Shown here: one piece after another, positions 45,612 to 53,598 of the stretch
Position numbering within the stretch: the stretch's first letter is position 1
Layout: each line of letters starts with the position of its first letter
Assembly: GCF_009363855.1 (NCBI RefSeq)
Contig: NZ_CP045423.1
Coordinates: 3,006,001 to 3,070,000 of the forward strand
Length of the DNA: 64,000 bases
Source: Microvirga thermotolerans
Lineage (GTDB): Bacteria; Pseudomonadota; Alphaproteobacteria; Rhizobiales; Beijerinckiaceae
Reading direction: 5' to 3'
Notes under the pieces: model-generated
Seen by the model: only the letters and a program-made list of their open reading frames with translations
Databases searched by the model: none
What the model was told of the DNA's origin: nothing
Translations under genes and position numbers: made by a program

Positions 45612-46250
45612 ATGTCGGAAGCCCGCTCCGCTCCTCCGGTCCTGGGCGCCATCCTCGCCGGGGGCCTCGGGACGCGCATGGGAGGGGTGGACAAGGGGCT
45701 GCTGCGCCTGGGCGGCGAGCCCCTTCTCCAGCGCATCGCCCGCCGCCTCGCTCCGCAATGCGGCGGGCTGGTCCTGAACGCCAACGGCGAACCGGACCGG
45801 TTCGCCGACATGGGCCTGCCGGTGATCCCGGATGCGGTGCCGGGACGCCTGGGCCCGCTCTCGGGCCTCCTCGCGGTCCTGGAATGGGCCGCCACCCATC
45901 GTCCGGAGGTGGAGCGGATCGTGAGCGTCTCGACCGACACGCCCTTCCTGCCCGAGGACCTGGTGGCGCGCCTCGACGCCGTACGCCGGAGGGCGGAACA
46001 TTCACCGGTGCTCGCTACGTCCGGCGGGCGGCTTCACCCCACGATCGGCCTCTGGCCAATCCGCCTCAAGGACGATCTGCGTGCGGCCCTCGTGCAGCAG
46101 CATGTGCGCAGCATGCGCGCCTTCGCGGAGCGGCACGGCTATGTCGAGGCCGAATGGCCGGCGGACCCAGTCGACCCCTTCTTCAACATCAACACGCCCG
46201 AGGACCTTGCCGCCGCGGGGAATTTCCTCCTGGATCAGCCGCATGCATGA
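45612..46250 (+). CDS. mobA: Molybdenum cofactor guanylyltransferase
   Basis: Attaches GMP to molybdopterin to form the MGD cofactor. The 212-residue protein has LGAILAGGLGTRMGGVDKGLLRLGGEPLLQRI (GTP-binding and Lys), VIPDAVPGRLGPLSGLLAVLEWA and VSVSTDTPFLPEDLVARL, plus DPFFNINTPEDLAAA near the C-terminus. It starts 6 bases after mrp, and its stop overlaps the tusA start by 8 bases. The pairing with Fe-S and sulfur carrier genes suggests supply of cofactors to molybdoenzymes. Confidence 0.95.
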   Translation: MSEARSAPPVLGAILAGGLGTRMGGVDKGLLRLGGEPLLQRIARRLAPQCGGLVLNANGEPDRFADMGLPVIPDAVPGRLGPLSGLLAVLEWAATHRPEVERIVSVSTDTPFLPEDLVARLDAVRRRAEHSPVLATSGGRLHPTIGLWPIRLKDDLRAALVQQHVRSMRAFAERHGYVEAEWPADPVDPFFNINTPEDLAAAGNFLLDQPHA

Positions 46251-46461
46251 ACTCGACCTGTCCGGGCTGAAATGCCCCCTCCCCGTCCTGCGGACGCGGA
46301 AGGTTCTCCTCGGGCTTTCCGCGGGAGAAACCCTGAAGGTGACCTGCACGGATCCGCTTGCCGCGATCGACCTGCCCCATCTCGTGCGCGAGACCGGGGA
46401 TGTGCTCGTGCGCCAGGAAGGCGACGGCCCGAAGCTCGTCTTCGTGATCCGCAAAGGCTGA
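46243..46461 (+). CDS. tusA: Sulfur carrier TusA-family protein
   Basis: A 72-residue TusA/YedF-type sulfur carrier. The CPxP motif is in LDLSGLKCPLPVLRTRKVL, with Cys11 as the persulfide site, followed by LKVTCTDPLAAIDLPHLVRETGDVL, the usual second half. It starts inside the mobA gene (8-base overlap). TusA proteins pass sulfur toward tRNA thiolation and molybdopterin synthesis; the neighbours favour the latter, as inference. Confidence 0.92.
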   Translation: MHELDLSGLKCPLPVLRTRKVLLGLSAGETLKVTCTDPLAAIDLPHLVRETGDVLVRQEGDGPKLVFVIRKG

Positions 46462-46471
46462 CCGGCGCAAG

Positions 46472-46495
46472 AAAAAAGCCCGGCTTGCGCCGGGC
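46472..46495 (-). terminator. Intrinsic terminator of the csbD-like gene
   Basis: Reading the minus strand, GCCCGG and CCGGGC pair around a 6-base CGCAAG loop (46478-46495) and are followed by six T residues (46472-46477). On the plus strand the same region offers a different perfect 10-bp stem, CCGGCGCAAG with CTTGCGCCGG (46462-46471 and 46484-46493), directly after the tusA stop, so both convergent genes may end here. Confidence 0.8.
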
Positions 46496-46525
46496 CCGTG
46501 TAACGCTTGGCAGCGGGAGCTTCGC

Positions 46526-46702
46526 TCACTCCCGGTTGCGGAGCGTGTCCTTCATGCCGCCGACCGTGTTCTGAACCTTGCCGGCGGCCTTGTCCATCTT
46601 GCCCTCGGTCTCGAGCTTCGTATCGCCGACGGCCTTGCCGACGCCTTCCTTGATGCTGCCCTTGACGGACTTCATGCTGCCTTCGACCCGATCCTTGTCC
46701 AT
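46526..46702 (-). CDS. CsbD-family stress protein
   Basis: A 58-residue hydrophilic protein of the CsbD/UPF0337 family: MDKDRVEGSMKSVKGSIKEGVGKAVGD followed by ETEGKMDKAAGKVQNTVGGMKD, the repeated K-G helical pattern typical of the group. CsbD-like genes are general stress genes in several bacteria. AGGAG lies 7 bases before the ATG. A terminator follows, and an EcfG-like promoter precedes it by 35 bases. Confidence 0.92.
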   Translation of the reverse strand: MDKDRVEGSMKSVKGSIKEGVGKAVGDTKLETEGKMDKAAGKVQNTVGGMKDTLRNRE

Positions 46703-46736
46703 TTTCGAACTCCTGTGCTGAGAGGCTCCCGGGGCC

Positions 46737-46761
46737 AACGTGCGAGCCTCCGCAAGGTTTC
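46737..46761 (-). promoter_or_regulatory. EcfG-like promoter candidate of the csbD-like gene
   Basis: Reading the minus strand, GAAAC (46757-46761), 16 bases, then CGTT (46737-46740): one mismatch from GGAAC-N16-CGTT. The start near 46729 would give a leader of about 27 nt including the AGGAG site. Confidence 0.45.
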
Positions 46762-46999
46762 GCCCCCACCTCGCCCTGCGATCACGGATGCGTCATTGCG
46801 GCCTGCAGCCCTCCTCGCGCGCCGTTCGGCCGAGGATCGGACCTCTGGACGGAGCCGAATAGGAATAAGCCCCTTCGTATGAAGGGCGACACAGCCGAGC
46901 TTTTGCGCTAGCAGCGCGCCTTCTTCCCAGAGCCGGCGCCGGGTTCGCCTGAACGGCCGGGCAGCGCCGCGGGACGGGAGAAGGGTTTTGTCCGCCGGA

Positions 47000-47028
47000 T
47001 TGAACCAACTTACAATGACAACGTTATA
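47000..47028 (+). promoter_or_regulatory. Promoter of the orphan histidine kinase (sigma-70 or EcfG-like)
   Basis: Two overlapping readings exist. TTGAAC (47000-47005) with GTTATA (47023-47028) has a 17-base spacer. TGAAC (47001-47005) with CGTT (47022-47025) has a 16-base spacer and is one mismatch from the EcfG consensus. Either would start transcription near 47035, about 20 bases before the GTG. Confidence 0.45.
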
Positions 47029-47053
47029 TCTTTAAATTCCCAAAGAGCCCTCT

Positions 47054-47830
47054 GTGTCGGATCATCGGACACCCCCCAAGCCTCAGCCCAGGTCCGTCTC
47101 GCAGAAGGACGGCGACCTCGCGCGCCCGCCGATCCGAACGCTCGACCGCATGGCGCTGCTGGCCCACCAGCTCGTGACGCCCCTGTCCACCATCTCCGCC
47201 CTCGCGCAGGGGTTGATGCGGCGTGCGGAGAATCTCCGTCCCGAGGATGTGCGGGACAGGGGCGAGAAGATCTGGCGGGCCAGCCGCCGCCTGCAGGAAC
47301 TGATCGAGACGATCATGTCCTACACGCGCGCCAATGCCGGAGCGATCACGCCAAACCCGGCCCCGTTCAACCTGAGGTCGATGGCGCAGCGAGTCTGCAG
47401 GGAGCAGAACCTCCAGCAGCCATGCCGGGCGATGTGCGTGACGGTCGACGGTCTTCCGGACATGTTCGTCGGCGATCCCATTCTGCTTGAGCAGGCGCTC
47501 GTGATCGTCCTGTCCAACGCCATGAAATATTCCCCGGTCGAACGTCCGATCACGGTCGTCGGAACGGCGGACGAGCATGAAGTGAGGATCGGCGTCCGGG
47601 ATCAAGGAATCGGCGTGCCGGAGCGGGATCTCCCGTTCCTCATGCAGCCCTTCTTCCGCGCCAGCAATGCGCGGCACCTCCCCGGGACGGGCCTCGGCCT
47701 CAGTCTCGTCCGGCATATTCTCCAGCTGCACGGCGGTTCGGCCAGGATCGAGAGCACGGAAGGCGAAGGCACGACGATCACGCTGGCGATGCCCCGGCTC
47801 GAAGCGGACGACAGGGGCAGCGGGATCTGA
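47054..47830 (+). CDS. Soluble sensor histidine kinase (orphan)
   Basis: A 258-residue kinase core without membrane segments or a PAS/GAF sensor. The dimerisation/phosphoacceptor helix is MALLAHQLVTPLSTISALAQG with His38 in AHQLVTPL. The ATPase part has the N box VIVLSNAMKYSP, G1 RDQGIGVPERD, the F box FLMQPFFRAS and G2 LPGTGLGLSLVRHI, ending GEGTTITLAMPR. The first 30 residues are Pro/Arg/Lys-rich and probably disordered. The start is a GTG at 47054. No response regulator is adjacent, so its partner is unknown. Confidence 0.88.
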   Translation: MSDHRTPPKPQPRSVSQKDGDLARPPIRTLDRMALLAHQLVTPLSTISALAQGLMRRAENLRPEDVRDRGEKIWRASRRLQELIETIMSYTRANAGAITPNPAPFNLRSMAQRVCREQNLQQPCRAMCVTVDGLPDMFVGDPILLEQALVIVLSNAMKYSPVERPITVVGTADEHEVRIGVRDQGIGVPERDLPFLMQPFFRASNARHLPGTGLGLSLVRHILQLHGGSARIESTEGEGTTITLAMPRLEADDRGSGI

Positions 47831-47835
47831 GAGTT

Positions 47836-48879
47836 TCACGCGATGAGGAAGGGGATGCGCATCGTGTGCCTGTAGACCTCGCCGGGCCTGAGGAGAGCGG
47901 ACGGGAAACAAGGCACGTTCGGGGAGTTGGGGAAGACCTGCGTCTCCAGGGCGAAGCCCGCATGCTTGCCGTAAGCTGCGCCGCCCTTGCCCACGGCCGG
48001 CAGGTTTGCGAAATGATTGGCCGTGTAGAGCTGCACGCCCGGTTGATCGGTCCAGATCTCGAGCGCCCGGCCGGAAGCGGGATCGCAGGCCCGCGCCGCG
48101 CGGCGCAGGGTGCCGCCGGCGCCGGTCAGGCAGAAGTTGTGGTCGTAGCCGCCCTCCGGCAGCTGCGCGCGGTCCTCGAAGAAAGCGCCGATGGGCCTCT
48201 CCTGCCCGAAGTCGAATGCGGTGCCCGTCACCGGCGCGAGGACGCCGGTCGGAATCTTGTCGGGACCGACCGGGGTATAACGATCCGCATCGATGGCGAG
48301 AAGCTGGTCGCGCACGGAGCCCGCGCCGTGACCGGCCAGGTTCCAGTAGCCGTGGAAGGCCATGTTGACGACGGTCGGTTTGTCGGTCGTCGCCTCCATG
48401 ACGATCTCGAGAGCCGGCTCGTCGAGCAGGCGATAGGTGACGGCGGCGGCGACGGCACCGGGATAACCTTCGTCGCCGTCCGGGCGGTGAAGCGTCAGGC
48501 GCACCGCGCATCCTGCGCCGTCGGGCTCCGCGTTCCAGACCCGCTTGCTGAAACCCTTGAAGCCTCCGTGCAGATGGTTCGGAGGCTCGTTCTGCGAGAG
48601 CTGGAAGACCTGTCCGTCCACAGTGATGCGACCGTCCGCGATGCGGTTGGCATAGCGGCCGCAGACGGCTCCCGCGGAGCCACGGAATCGCAGATACGAT
48701 TCGAGGTCGTCATAGCCGAGGGCGATATCCTCCGTGCGACCCGAGCGGTCGGGAACGTGCATTTCGCTCAGGACGGCACCGTACGTGACGACCCGGGCGC
48801 GGAGACTTCCGCGTTCGAGATCGAAAGCCTCGACAGCCTGCCCGTCGATCTCTCCGAAGACGGTCCTGTGAACGCTCAT
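47836..48879 (-). CDS. galM: Aldose 1-epimerase
   Basis: Interconverts alpha and beta anomers of aldoses. The 347-residue protein has the galactose mutarotase fold signatures VVTYGAVLSEMHVPDRSGR, CGRYANRIADGRITVDGQVFQLSQNEPPNHLHGG (with the catalytic-region His), VVNMAFHGYWNLAGHG (NxxxHxYxNLxG) and GYDHNFCLTG. The ATG at 48879 overlaps the stop of the DeoR-type regulator gene upstream (ATGA). A sugar-responsive unit is likely; other catabolic genes are not adjacent. Confidence 0.93.
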   Translation of the reverse strand: MSVHRTVFGEIDGQAVEAFDLERGSLRARVVTYGAVLSEMHVPDRSGRTEDIALGYDDLESYLRFRGSAGAVCGRYANRIADGRITVDGQVFQLSQNEPPNHLHGGFKGFSKRVWNAEPDGAGCAVRLTLHRPDGDEGYPGAVAAAVTYRLLDEPALEIVMEATTDKPTVVNMAFHGYWNLAGHGAGSVRDQLLAIDADRYTPVGPDKIPTGVLAPVTGTAFDFGQERPIGAFFEDRAQLPEGGYDHNFCLTGAGGTLRRAARACDPASGRALEIWTDQPGVQLYTANHFANLPAVGKGGAAYGKHAGFALETQVFPNSPNVPCFPSALLRPGEVYRHTMRIPFLIA

Positions 48880-49670
48880 GCCGTCCCTTCCTCCCTGTTC
48901 GCCGCATGGACGGCGACCCCGTTCGTTGCCAGTTTCTCCGCCAGCGCAGCGTCCGGAGGGCGGTCCGCGACGATAGCGGACAGGGACTTCAGCGGGCAAA
49001 CGATCTCGAAGTGCCGCCGCCCGAACTTGGTGGAATCGATCAGGAGCATGCGGCGGTCGGAACGCTCCAGCATGGCGCGCTTCACCGCGCAGGCCTCCGC
49101 TTCGACGTCGGTCGGACCTTCCGCCGTCAGGCCGCTGGCGCCGATGAAGACGAGATCGGCGAAGAACCTGCGCAGGAACCCGCAGGTCTCGGAGCCGTAG
49201 ACGCCCCGCTCCCGCGCAACGGCCTCGCCCGGACAGAACATCACGCGCGCGTTCCCGGACCGCATGAACGCCTCCGCGACCGCAAACCCGTTCGTGACGA
49301 CGGTGATCCGCTCGTCCCTGGCGGCCAGGGCCTGGGCGAAGCGCGCCGCGGTGGACCCGGAATCGATCATCACCACATGCCCCGGCTTCACGAAACCTGA
49401 GGCGAGACGGGCGACGGCGTCGCGCTCCGCCACCGCCTCCGTGTCCCGGCCGGAAAAGTCCGGCTGAAGGCCGAGCTGGCGCCCGGCCGCGCCGCCATAG
49501 GTGCGGCTGACGAGACCGCGGCGGGTGAGTTCCTCGATGTCGCGCCGCACGGTTTCGGCGGAGACCCCGAGCCGTTGCGCAAGGGCGGAGGTCCGGACCG
49601 TCGGGCTGAGGGCGAGTTCGGCCACGATCAGGCTCTGGCGCGCCGCCTTTTTTCCTGCAGACAGAGTCAT
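48876..49670 (-). CDS. DeoR/GlpR-family transcriptional regulator
   Basis: A 264-residue repressor-type protein. The N-terminal winged helix-turn-helix (about 8-65) contains VRTSALAQRLGVSAETVRRDIEELTRRGLVSRTYGGA, the DeoR signature. The C-terminal sugar-phosphate sensor domain has VMIDSGSTAARFAQAL, VVTNGFAVAEAFM and VFIGASGLTAEGPTD. The start at 49670 follows GGGAGAGACCCGCA. It is co-translated with the aldose epimerase gene. A TGTGG-N6-CCACA dyad 49 bases upstream is a candidate operator. Confidence 0.93.
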   Translation of the reverse strand: MTLSAGKKAARQSLIVAELALSPTVRTSALAQRLGVSAETVRRDIEELTRRGLVSRTYGGAAGRQLGLQPDFSGRDTEAVAERDAVARLASGFVKPGHVVMIDSGSTAARFAQALAARDERITVVTNGFAVAEAFMRSGNARVMFCPGEAVARERGVYGSETCGFLRRFFADLVFIGASGLTAEGPTDVEAEACAVKRAMLERSDRRMLLIDSTKFGRRHFEIVCPLKSLSAIVADRPPDAALAEKLATNGVAVHAANREEGTA

Positions 49671-49718
49671 TGCGGGTCTCTCCCGGTCCCGGCAGAATGT
49701 TGAAAGGCAGTCAGGCCT

Positions 49719-49734
49719 TGTGGAACATACCACA
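49719..49734. promoter_or_regulatory. TGTGG-N6-CCACA dyad, candidate DeoR operator
   Basis: TGTGG (49719-49723) and CCACA (49730-49734) are perfect inverted half-sites with a 6-base AACATA centre, between the divergent DeoR-type and HAD-family genes. Placement fits autoregulation and possibly control of the HAD gene. No binding data. Confidence 0.35.
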
Positions 49735-49812
49735 TCATTTTGCTTGATCCGCCAAGTTGCGGCTTCTACCTTCCCGGAACTCCCCTGCCGCGCCCCTCCG
49801 CCGAAGCCTTCC

Positions 49813-50622
49813 ATGAGACCGCTCTCCGACCTTCCCCTCGATCTTGCCCGTTCCGTCCGCGTCGTCCTGTCCGACATCGACGATACGATCACCAGCGAGG
49901 GCATGCTGACCGCCTCGGCCTATGCCGCCCTGGAGGCCCTGCACCGGGCCGGCTTCATCGTGATTCCCGTGACGGGTCGGCCTGCGGGCTGGTGCGACCA
50001 CATCGCCCGCATGTGGCCCGTGGACGCTGTGGTCGGCGAGAACGGCGCCTTCTACTTCCGGTACGACCGCCCCGCCCGGAAGATGCATCAGCACTTCTGG
50101 GCAAGCGCCGAGGAGCGCCAGGAGAACCGCGCCCGGCTCGACGCCATCGAGAAGGAGGTCCTGGCCACCGTTCCCGGCGCTGCCCTCGCGAGCGACCAGG
50201 CCTACCGGGTGGCGGACCTCGCCATCGACTTCTGCGAGGACGTGCCGCCCCTGCCCGAGCAGGAGGTGGACCGGATCGTCGCCATCTTCGAGCGGGCCGG
50301 AGCCCAGGCCAAGGTCAGCTCGATTCACGTGAACGGGTGGTTCGGTGCCTACGACAAGCTGAGCATGGCGAAGATCCTGCTCGCCGACGTGTTCGGCCTC
50401 GACTGGGACGCCGCGCGCCGGAGCGTCGTCTATGCGGGGGATTCGCCGAACGACGAGCCCATGTTCGCGGCTTTTCCCCTGAGCGTCGGCGTCGCCAACA
50501 TCAGCGCGTTCTCCCACCGGCTGAGGCACAAGCCAGCCTACATCACCGCCGCCCATTCCGGCGACGGCTTCGCCGAGCTCGCCGCCCTTCTGCTCCGTGC
50601 GAAGGACGGGACCGGCGCCTGA
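49813..50622 (+). CDS. HAD-IIB family sugar phosphatase
   Basis: A 269-residue HAD-superfamily phosphatase of the Cof/mannosyl-3-phosphoglycerate phosphatase type. Motif I is VVLSDIDDTITSEG with nucleophile Asp21 and Asp23; VIPVTGRPAGWCDHIARM is the motif II region, and VVYAGDSPNDEPMFAAFPLSVGVANI is motif IV. The cap domain inserted at about 85-190 is the C2 type. The substrate is probably a phosphosugar. The ATG at 49813 fits the family; the frame extends upstream without support. It diverges from the DeoR regulator. Confidence 0.88.
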   Translation: MRPLSDLPLDLARSVRVVLSDIDDTITSEGMLTASAYAALEALHRAGFIVIPVTGRPAGWCDHIARMWPVDAVVGENGAFYFRYDRPARKMHQHFWASAEERQENRARLDAIEKEVLATVPGAALASDQAYRVADLAIDFCEDVPPLPEQEVDRIVAIFERAGAQAKVSSIHVNGWFGAYDKLSMAKILLADVFGLDWDAARRSVVYAGDSPNDEPMFAAFPLSVGVANISAFSHRLRHKPAYITAAHSGDGFAELAALLLRAKDGTGA

Positions 50623-50802
50623 GGCGCCCCCCGCCCGTCGGCACGGGCCGAGGCCATCTCCGACTTAAGAATGAATCTCGGCCGTATTGTAGCTCGCAAA
50701 AGTCCCTTTACCTTTCCTTGACCGCTGCCCCGGGTGGTTTCACCATGCGGGCATAACAGACCCGGCGCAGCCGGGCGGCGCAACAGAGAGGGAAGGAAGC
50801 CC

Positions 50803-52011
50803 ATGGGCGTTCTCAAGAAGGTTCTTTTCGCTTTGAGCTGCACCGTGCTGGCGCAATCGGCCCATGCACAGCAGGTTTCCGACAACGTGGTCAAGATCGG
50901 CATCCTGAACGACCAGTCGGGCGTCTATGCCGATTTCGGCGGCAAGTCCTCGGTCGAGGCGGCCCGCATGGCGGTGGAGGATTTCGGCGGCAAGGTGCTC
51001 GGCGCCCCGATCGAGATCGTCAACGCGGACCATCAGAACAAGCCTGACGTTGCGTCCAGCATCGCCCGGCAATGGTACGACACCGAGAAGGTCGACGCGA
51101 TCATGGAGCTGACGACCTCCTCCGTCGCCCTGGCGGTCCAGGGCCTGTCGAAGGAGAAGAAGAAGATCAACATCGTCACCGGCGCGGCCACCACGGACCT
51201 CACCGGCAAGCAGTGCTCGCCCTACGGCTTCCACTGGGCCTACGACACCCACGCCCTCGCGGTCGGCACCGGCGGGGCGCTGGTGCAGAACGGCGGCAAC
51301 AAGTGGTTCTTCCTGACCGCGGACTATGCCTTCGGCTATTCGCTTGAGGAGGAGACGTCCAAGTTCGTGAAGGCGAAGGGCGGCCAGGTGCTCGGCTCGG
51401 TCCGCCACCCGCTCAGCACCAACGACTTCTCCTCGTTCCTGCTCCAGGCGCAGAGCTCGGGCGCCAACGTGATCGGTCTGGCGAACGCGGGCCTCGATAC
51501 GTCCAATGCGATCAAGCAGGCTTCCGAATTCGGCATCACCCAGGGCGGGCAGCGCCTCGCGGCCCTGCTCTTCACCCTTGCGGAGGTGCGCGGGCTCGGC
51601 CTGAAGGCCGCGCAGGGCCTGACGCTGACGGAAGGCTGGTACTGGGACCAGAGCGACGAGAACCGTGCCTTCGCCAAGCGCTTCATGGACCGCACGGGCC
51701 GAATGCCCAACATGATCCACGTGGGGACCTATTCGTCGGTGCTGCAATATCTCAAGGCCATCCAGAAGGCCGGCACGGATGCGACCGAGCCGGTGGCCAA
51801 GGCCCTGCACGAGATGCCGGTGGAGGACGTCTTCGCCAAGAAGGGGAAAGTGCTTCCCAACGGCCGCATGGTCTACGACATGTATCTCTTCCAGGTGAAG
51901 AAGCCGGAGGAGAGCAAGAGCGAGTGGGACATGTACAAGCAGCTCGCCAAGGTTCCGGGAGACGATGCCTTCCTGAAGGCCTCGGAGAGCGGCTGCCAGC
52001 TGACCCAGTGA
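50803..52011 (+). CDS. HAAT/Liv-type ABC transporter substrate-binding protein
   Basis: A 402-residue periplasmic binding protein. The signal peptide is MGVLKKVLFALSCTVLAQSAHAQ. Type-I fold blocks are VVKIGILNDQSGVYADFGGKSSVEAARMAVEDFGG, ELTTSSVALAVQGLSKEKKKINIVTGAATTDLTGKQCSPYGFHWAYD and FLTADYAFGYSLEEET. The two Cys (in GKQC and SGCQLTQ) may form a disulfide. Relatives bind branched amino acids, aromatic acids or amides; the ligand cannot be read. GAGAGGGAAGGAAG precedes the ATG. A hairpin, CCCGGC-GCA-GCCGGG, lies at 50761-50775. Confidence 0.93.
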   Translation: MGVLKKVLFALSCTVLAQSAHAQQVSDNVVKIGILNDQSGVYADFGGKSSVEAARMAVEDFGGKVLGAPIEIVNADHQNKPDVASSIARQWYDTEKVDAIMELTTSSVALAVQGLSKEKKKINIVTGAATTDLTGKQCSPYGFHWAYDTHALAVGTGGALVQNGGNKWFFLTADYAFGYSLEEETSKFVKAKGGQVLGSVRHPLSTNDFSSFLLQAQSSGANVIGLANAGLDTSNAIKQASEFGITQGGQRLAALLFTLAEVRGLGLKAAQGLTLTEGWYWDQSDENRAFAKRFMDRTGRMPNMIHVGTYSSVLQYLKAIQKAGTDATEPVAKALHEMPVEDVFAKKGKVLPNGRMVYDMYLFQVKKPEESKSEWDMYKQLAKVPGDDAFLKASESGCQLTQ

Positions 52012-52028
52012 TCACCTGTCCCGCAGCG

Positions 52029-52092
52029 TGGGGGGACGGCACGGCCGCCCCCTCCACCGCATCGAGGCGGCCGCCCGCGCAGCCGGGCCGCC
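52029..52092 (+). other. Intercistronic hairpins between binding protein and livG
   Basis: Two stems fill the gap: GGGGG with CCCCC (about 52031-52052) and GGCGGCC (52066-52072) with GGCCGCC (52086-52092). The GGCCGCC within the first element can also pair with GGCGGCC, so alternative folds exist. No T-run. The position mirrors the hairpin at 33117-33142 in the other ABC operon. Confidence 0.45.
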
Positions 52093-52132
52093 GCCCGAAG
52101 TACGAGTTCATCCTCGTGGAGCGAGCGACCGC

Positions 52133-52894
52133 ATGATGGCCAGCGCCACGCCCATCCTGAGCGCCACCGGGATCACCATGGAGTTCCGCGGCTTCGTCGC
52201 CGTAAAGGACGTGACTCTCTCCATCCGTGAGGGAACCGTCCATGCGCTGATCGGCCCCAACGGCGCGGGGAAGACCACGGTTTTCAACATGCTCACGAAG
52301 TTCCTGACGCCGACCCGCGGCAGGATCGAGTTTCGCGGGCGGGACATCACCGCCCTGAAGCCTGCGGAGGTCGCGCGTCTCGGCCTCGTGCGCTCGTTCC
52401 AGATCTCGGCGGTGTTCCCGCACCTGACGGTTCTCGACAATGTGCGCGTGGCCCTGCAGCGCCCGTCCCGTCTCGCGACGCAGTTCTGGCGCTCGTCGGA
52501 CGTCCTCTCCCGCCTCGACGACAGGGCCCTCGAGCTGATCGATGCGGTCAACCTCTCTCCTTATGCGCACCTGCCGGCGGTCGAGCTTTCCTATGGCCGC
52601 AAGCGCGCGCTCGAGATCGCGACCACGCTCGCCCTCGACCCGACCATGCTGCTCCTCGACGAGCCCATGGCGGGCATGGGGCACGAGGACATCGGCCGCA
52701 TCTCCGACCTCATCCGCCGCATCGCCAAGGGCCGCACGATCCTCATGGTCGAGCACAACCTGCATGTGGTCGAAGACCTGTGCGACAGGGTGACGGTTCT
52801 CGCGCGCGGCGAGATCCTGGCGGATGGAAGCTACGACGAGGTGAGCGCCGATCCGCGGGTGCGGGAGGCCTACATGGGGACGGAGCATGAGTGA
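52133..52894 (+). CDS. livG: HAAT-type ABC transporter ATPase LivG
   Basis: A 253-residue ATPase with Walker A IGPNGAGKTT, the FRGRDITALKPAEVARLGLVRSFQ (Q-loop) block, signature ELSYGRKRALEIA (SYG in place of SGG, normal for this family), Walker B MLLLDEPMAGM and switch LMVEHNLHVVEDL. The start is the first of two adjacent ATGs at 52133, with GGAGCG upstream. It overlaps livF by 8 bases. Confidence 0.94.
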   Translation: MMASATPILSATGITMEFRGFVAVKDVTLSIREGTVHALIGPNGAGKTTVFNMLTKFLTPTRGRIEFRGRDITALKPAEVARLGLVRSFQISAVFPHLTVLDNVRVALQRPSRLATQFWRSSDVLSRLDDRALELIDAVNLSPYAHLPAVELSYGRKRALEIATTLALDPTMLLLDEPMAGMGHEDIGRISDLIRRIAKGRTILMVEHNLHVVEDLCDRVTVLARGEILADGSYDEVSADPRVREAYMGTEHE

Positions 52895-53591
52895 CCCCCT
52901 TCTCGAGGTCCGCGCCCTGAACGCCTGGTACGGCGAGAGCCACGTCCTGCACGGGGTCGATCTCGACATCCACGAGGGAGAGACCGTGACCCTCCTCGGC
53001 CGCAACGGCGCCGGGAAGACGACGACGCTTCGCGCCATCATGGGCATCCTGCGGCGGCGCGAGGGCGCGATCAGGCTGCGTGGACGGGACCTGCTCGCCC
53101 TGCCCCTGCACAAGGTGGCGCAGGCGGGCGTCGGCTACGTGCCGGAGGAGCGCGGAATCTTCGCGAGCCTGAGCGTGGAGGAGAACCTCACCCTGCCGCC
53201 GCAGGTGGCCGAGGGAGGGATGAGCGTCGAGGAGATCTACAGCCTCTTCCCGAACCTGCACGAGCGGCGCCACAGCCAGGGCACGAAGCTCTCCGGCGGC
53301 GAGCAGCAGATGCTCGCCATCGCCCGCGTGCTGCGGACGGGCGCGCGCCTGATCCTTCTCGACGAGCCGACCGAAGGGCTCGCGCCGGTCATCGTCCAGC
53401 GGATCGGCGACGTTCTCGTGGCCCTCAAGAAGCGCGGCATGACCATCCTGCTCGTGGAGCAGAATTTCCGCTTCGCCCGCAAGGTGGCGGACCGGTTCTA
53501 CCTGATGGAGGACGGACGCATGGTGAATTCGTTCCCCGGGCACGAGCTCGATGCCCACATGGACGAGCTCCAGGACGTGCTCGGGGTGTGA
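52887..53591 (+). CDS. livF: HAAT-type ABC transporter ATPase LivF
   Basis: A 234-residue ATPase with Walker A LGRNGAGKTTT, Q-loop region GVGYVPEERGIFASLSVEENL, signature LSGGEQQMLAIARVL, Walker B LILLDEPTEGLAPVI and switch LLVEQNFRFARKVAD. It starts inside the livG gene and ends 7 bases before livH. These are the usual two cytosolic subunits driving the LivH-LivM channel. Confidence 0.95.
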   Translation: MSDPLLEVRALNAWYGESHVLHGVDLDIHEGETVTLLGRNGAGKTTTLRAIMGILRRREGAIRLRGRDLLALPLHKVAQAGVGYVPEERGIFASLSVEENLTLPPQVAEGGMSVEEIYSLFPNLHERRHSQGTKLSGGEQQMLAIARVLRTGARLILLDEPTEGLAPVIVQRIGDVLVALKKRGMTILLVEQNFRFARKVADRFYLMEDGRMVNSFPGHELDAHMDELQDVLGV

Positions 53592-53598
53592 GGGCAAG

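Larger units (their letters stand above)
46703..47053. other. Divergent intergenic region, csbD / histidine kinase
   Basis: No gene is supported in these 351 bases. The region holds the two outward promoters listed separately. A minus-strand open frame at 46793-47008 is Arg/Pro/Ala-rich with no ribosome-binding site. The stretch next to the kinase (46999-47043) is AT-rich. Confidence 0.5.

Noticed and set aside
46793..47008. 71-codon minus-strand frame in the csbD/kinase gap
   Set aside because: No ribosome-binding site, low-complexity composition, and it covers the two promoters.
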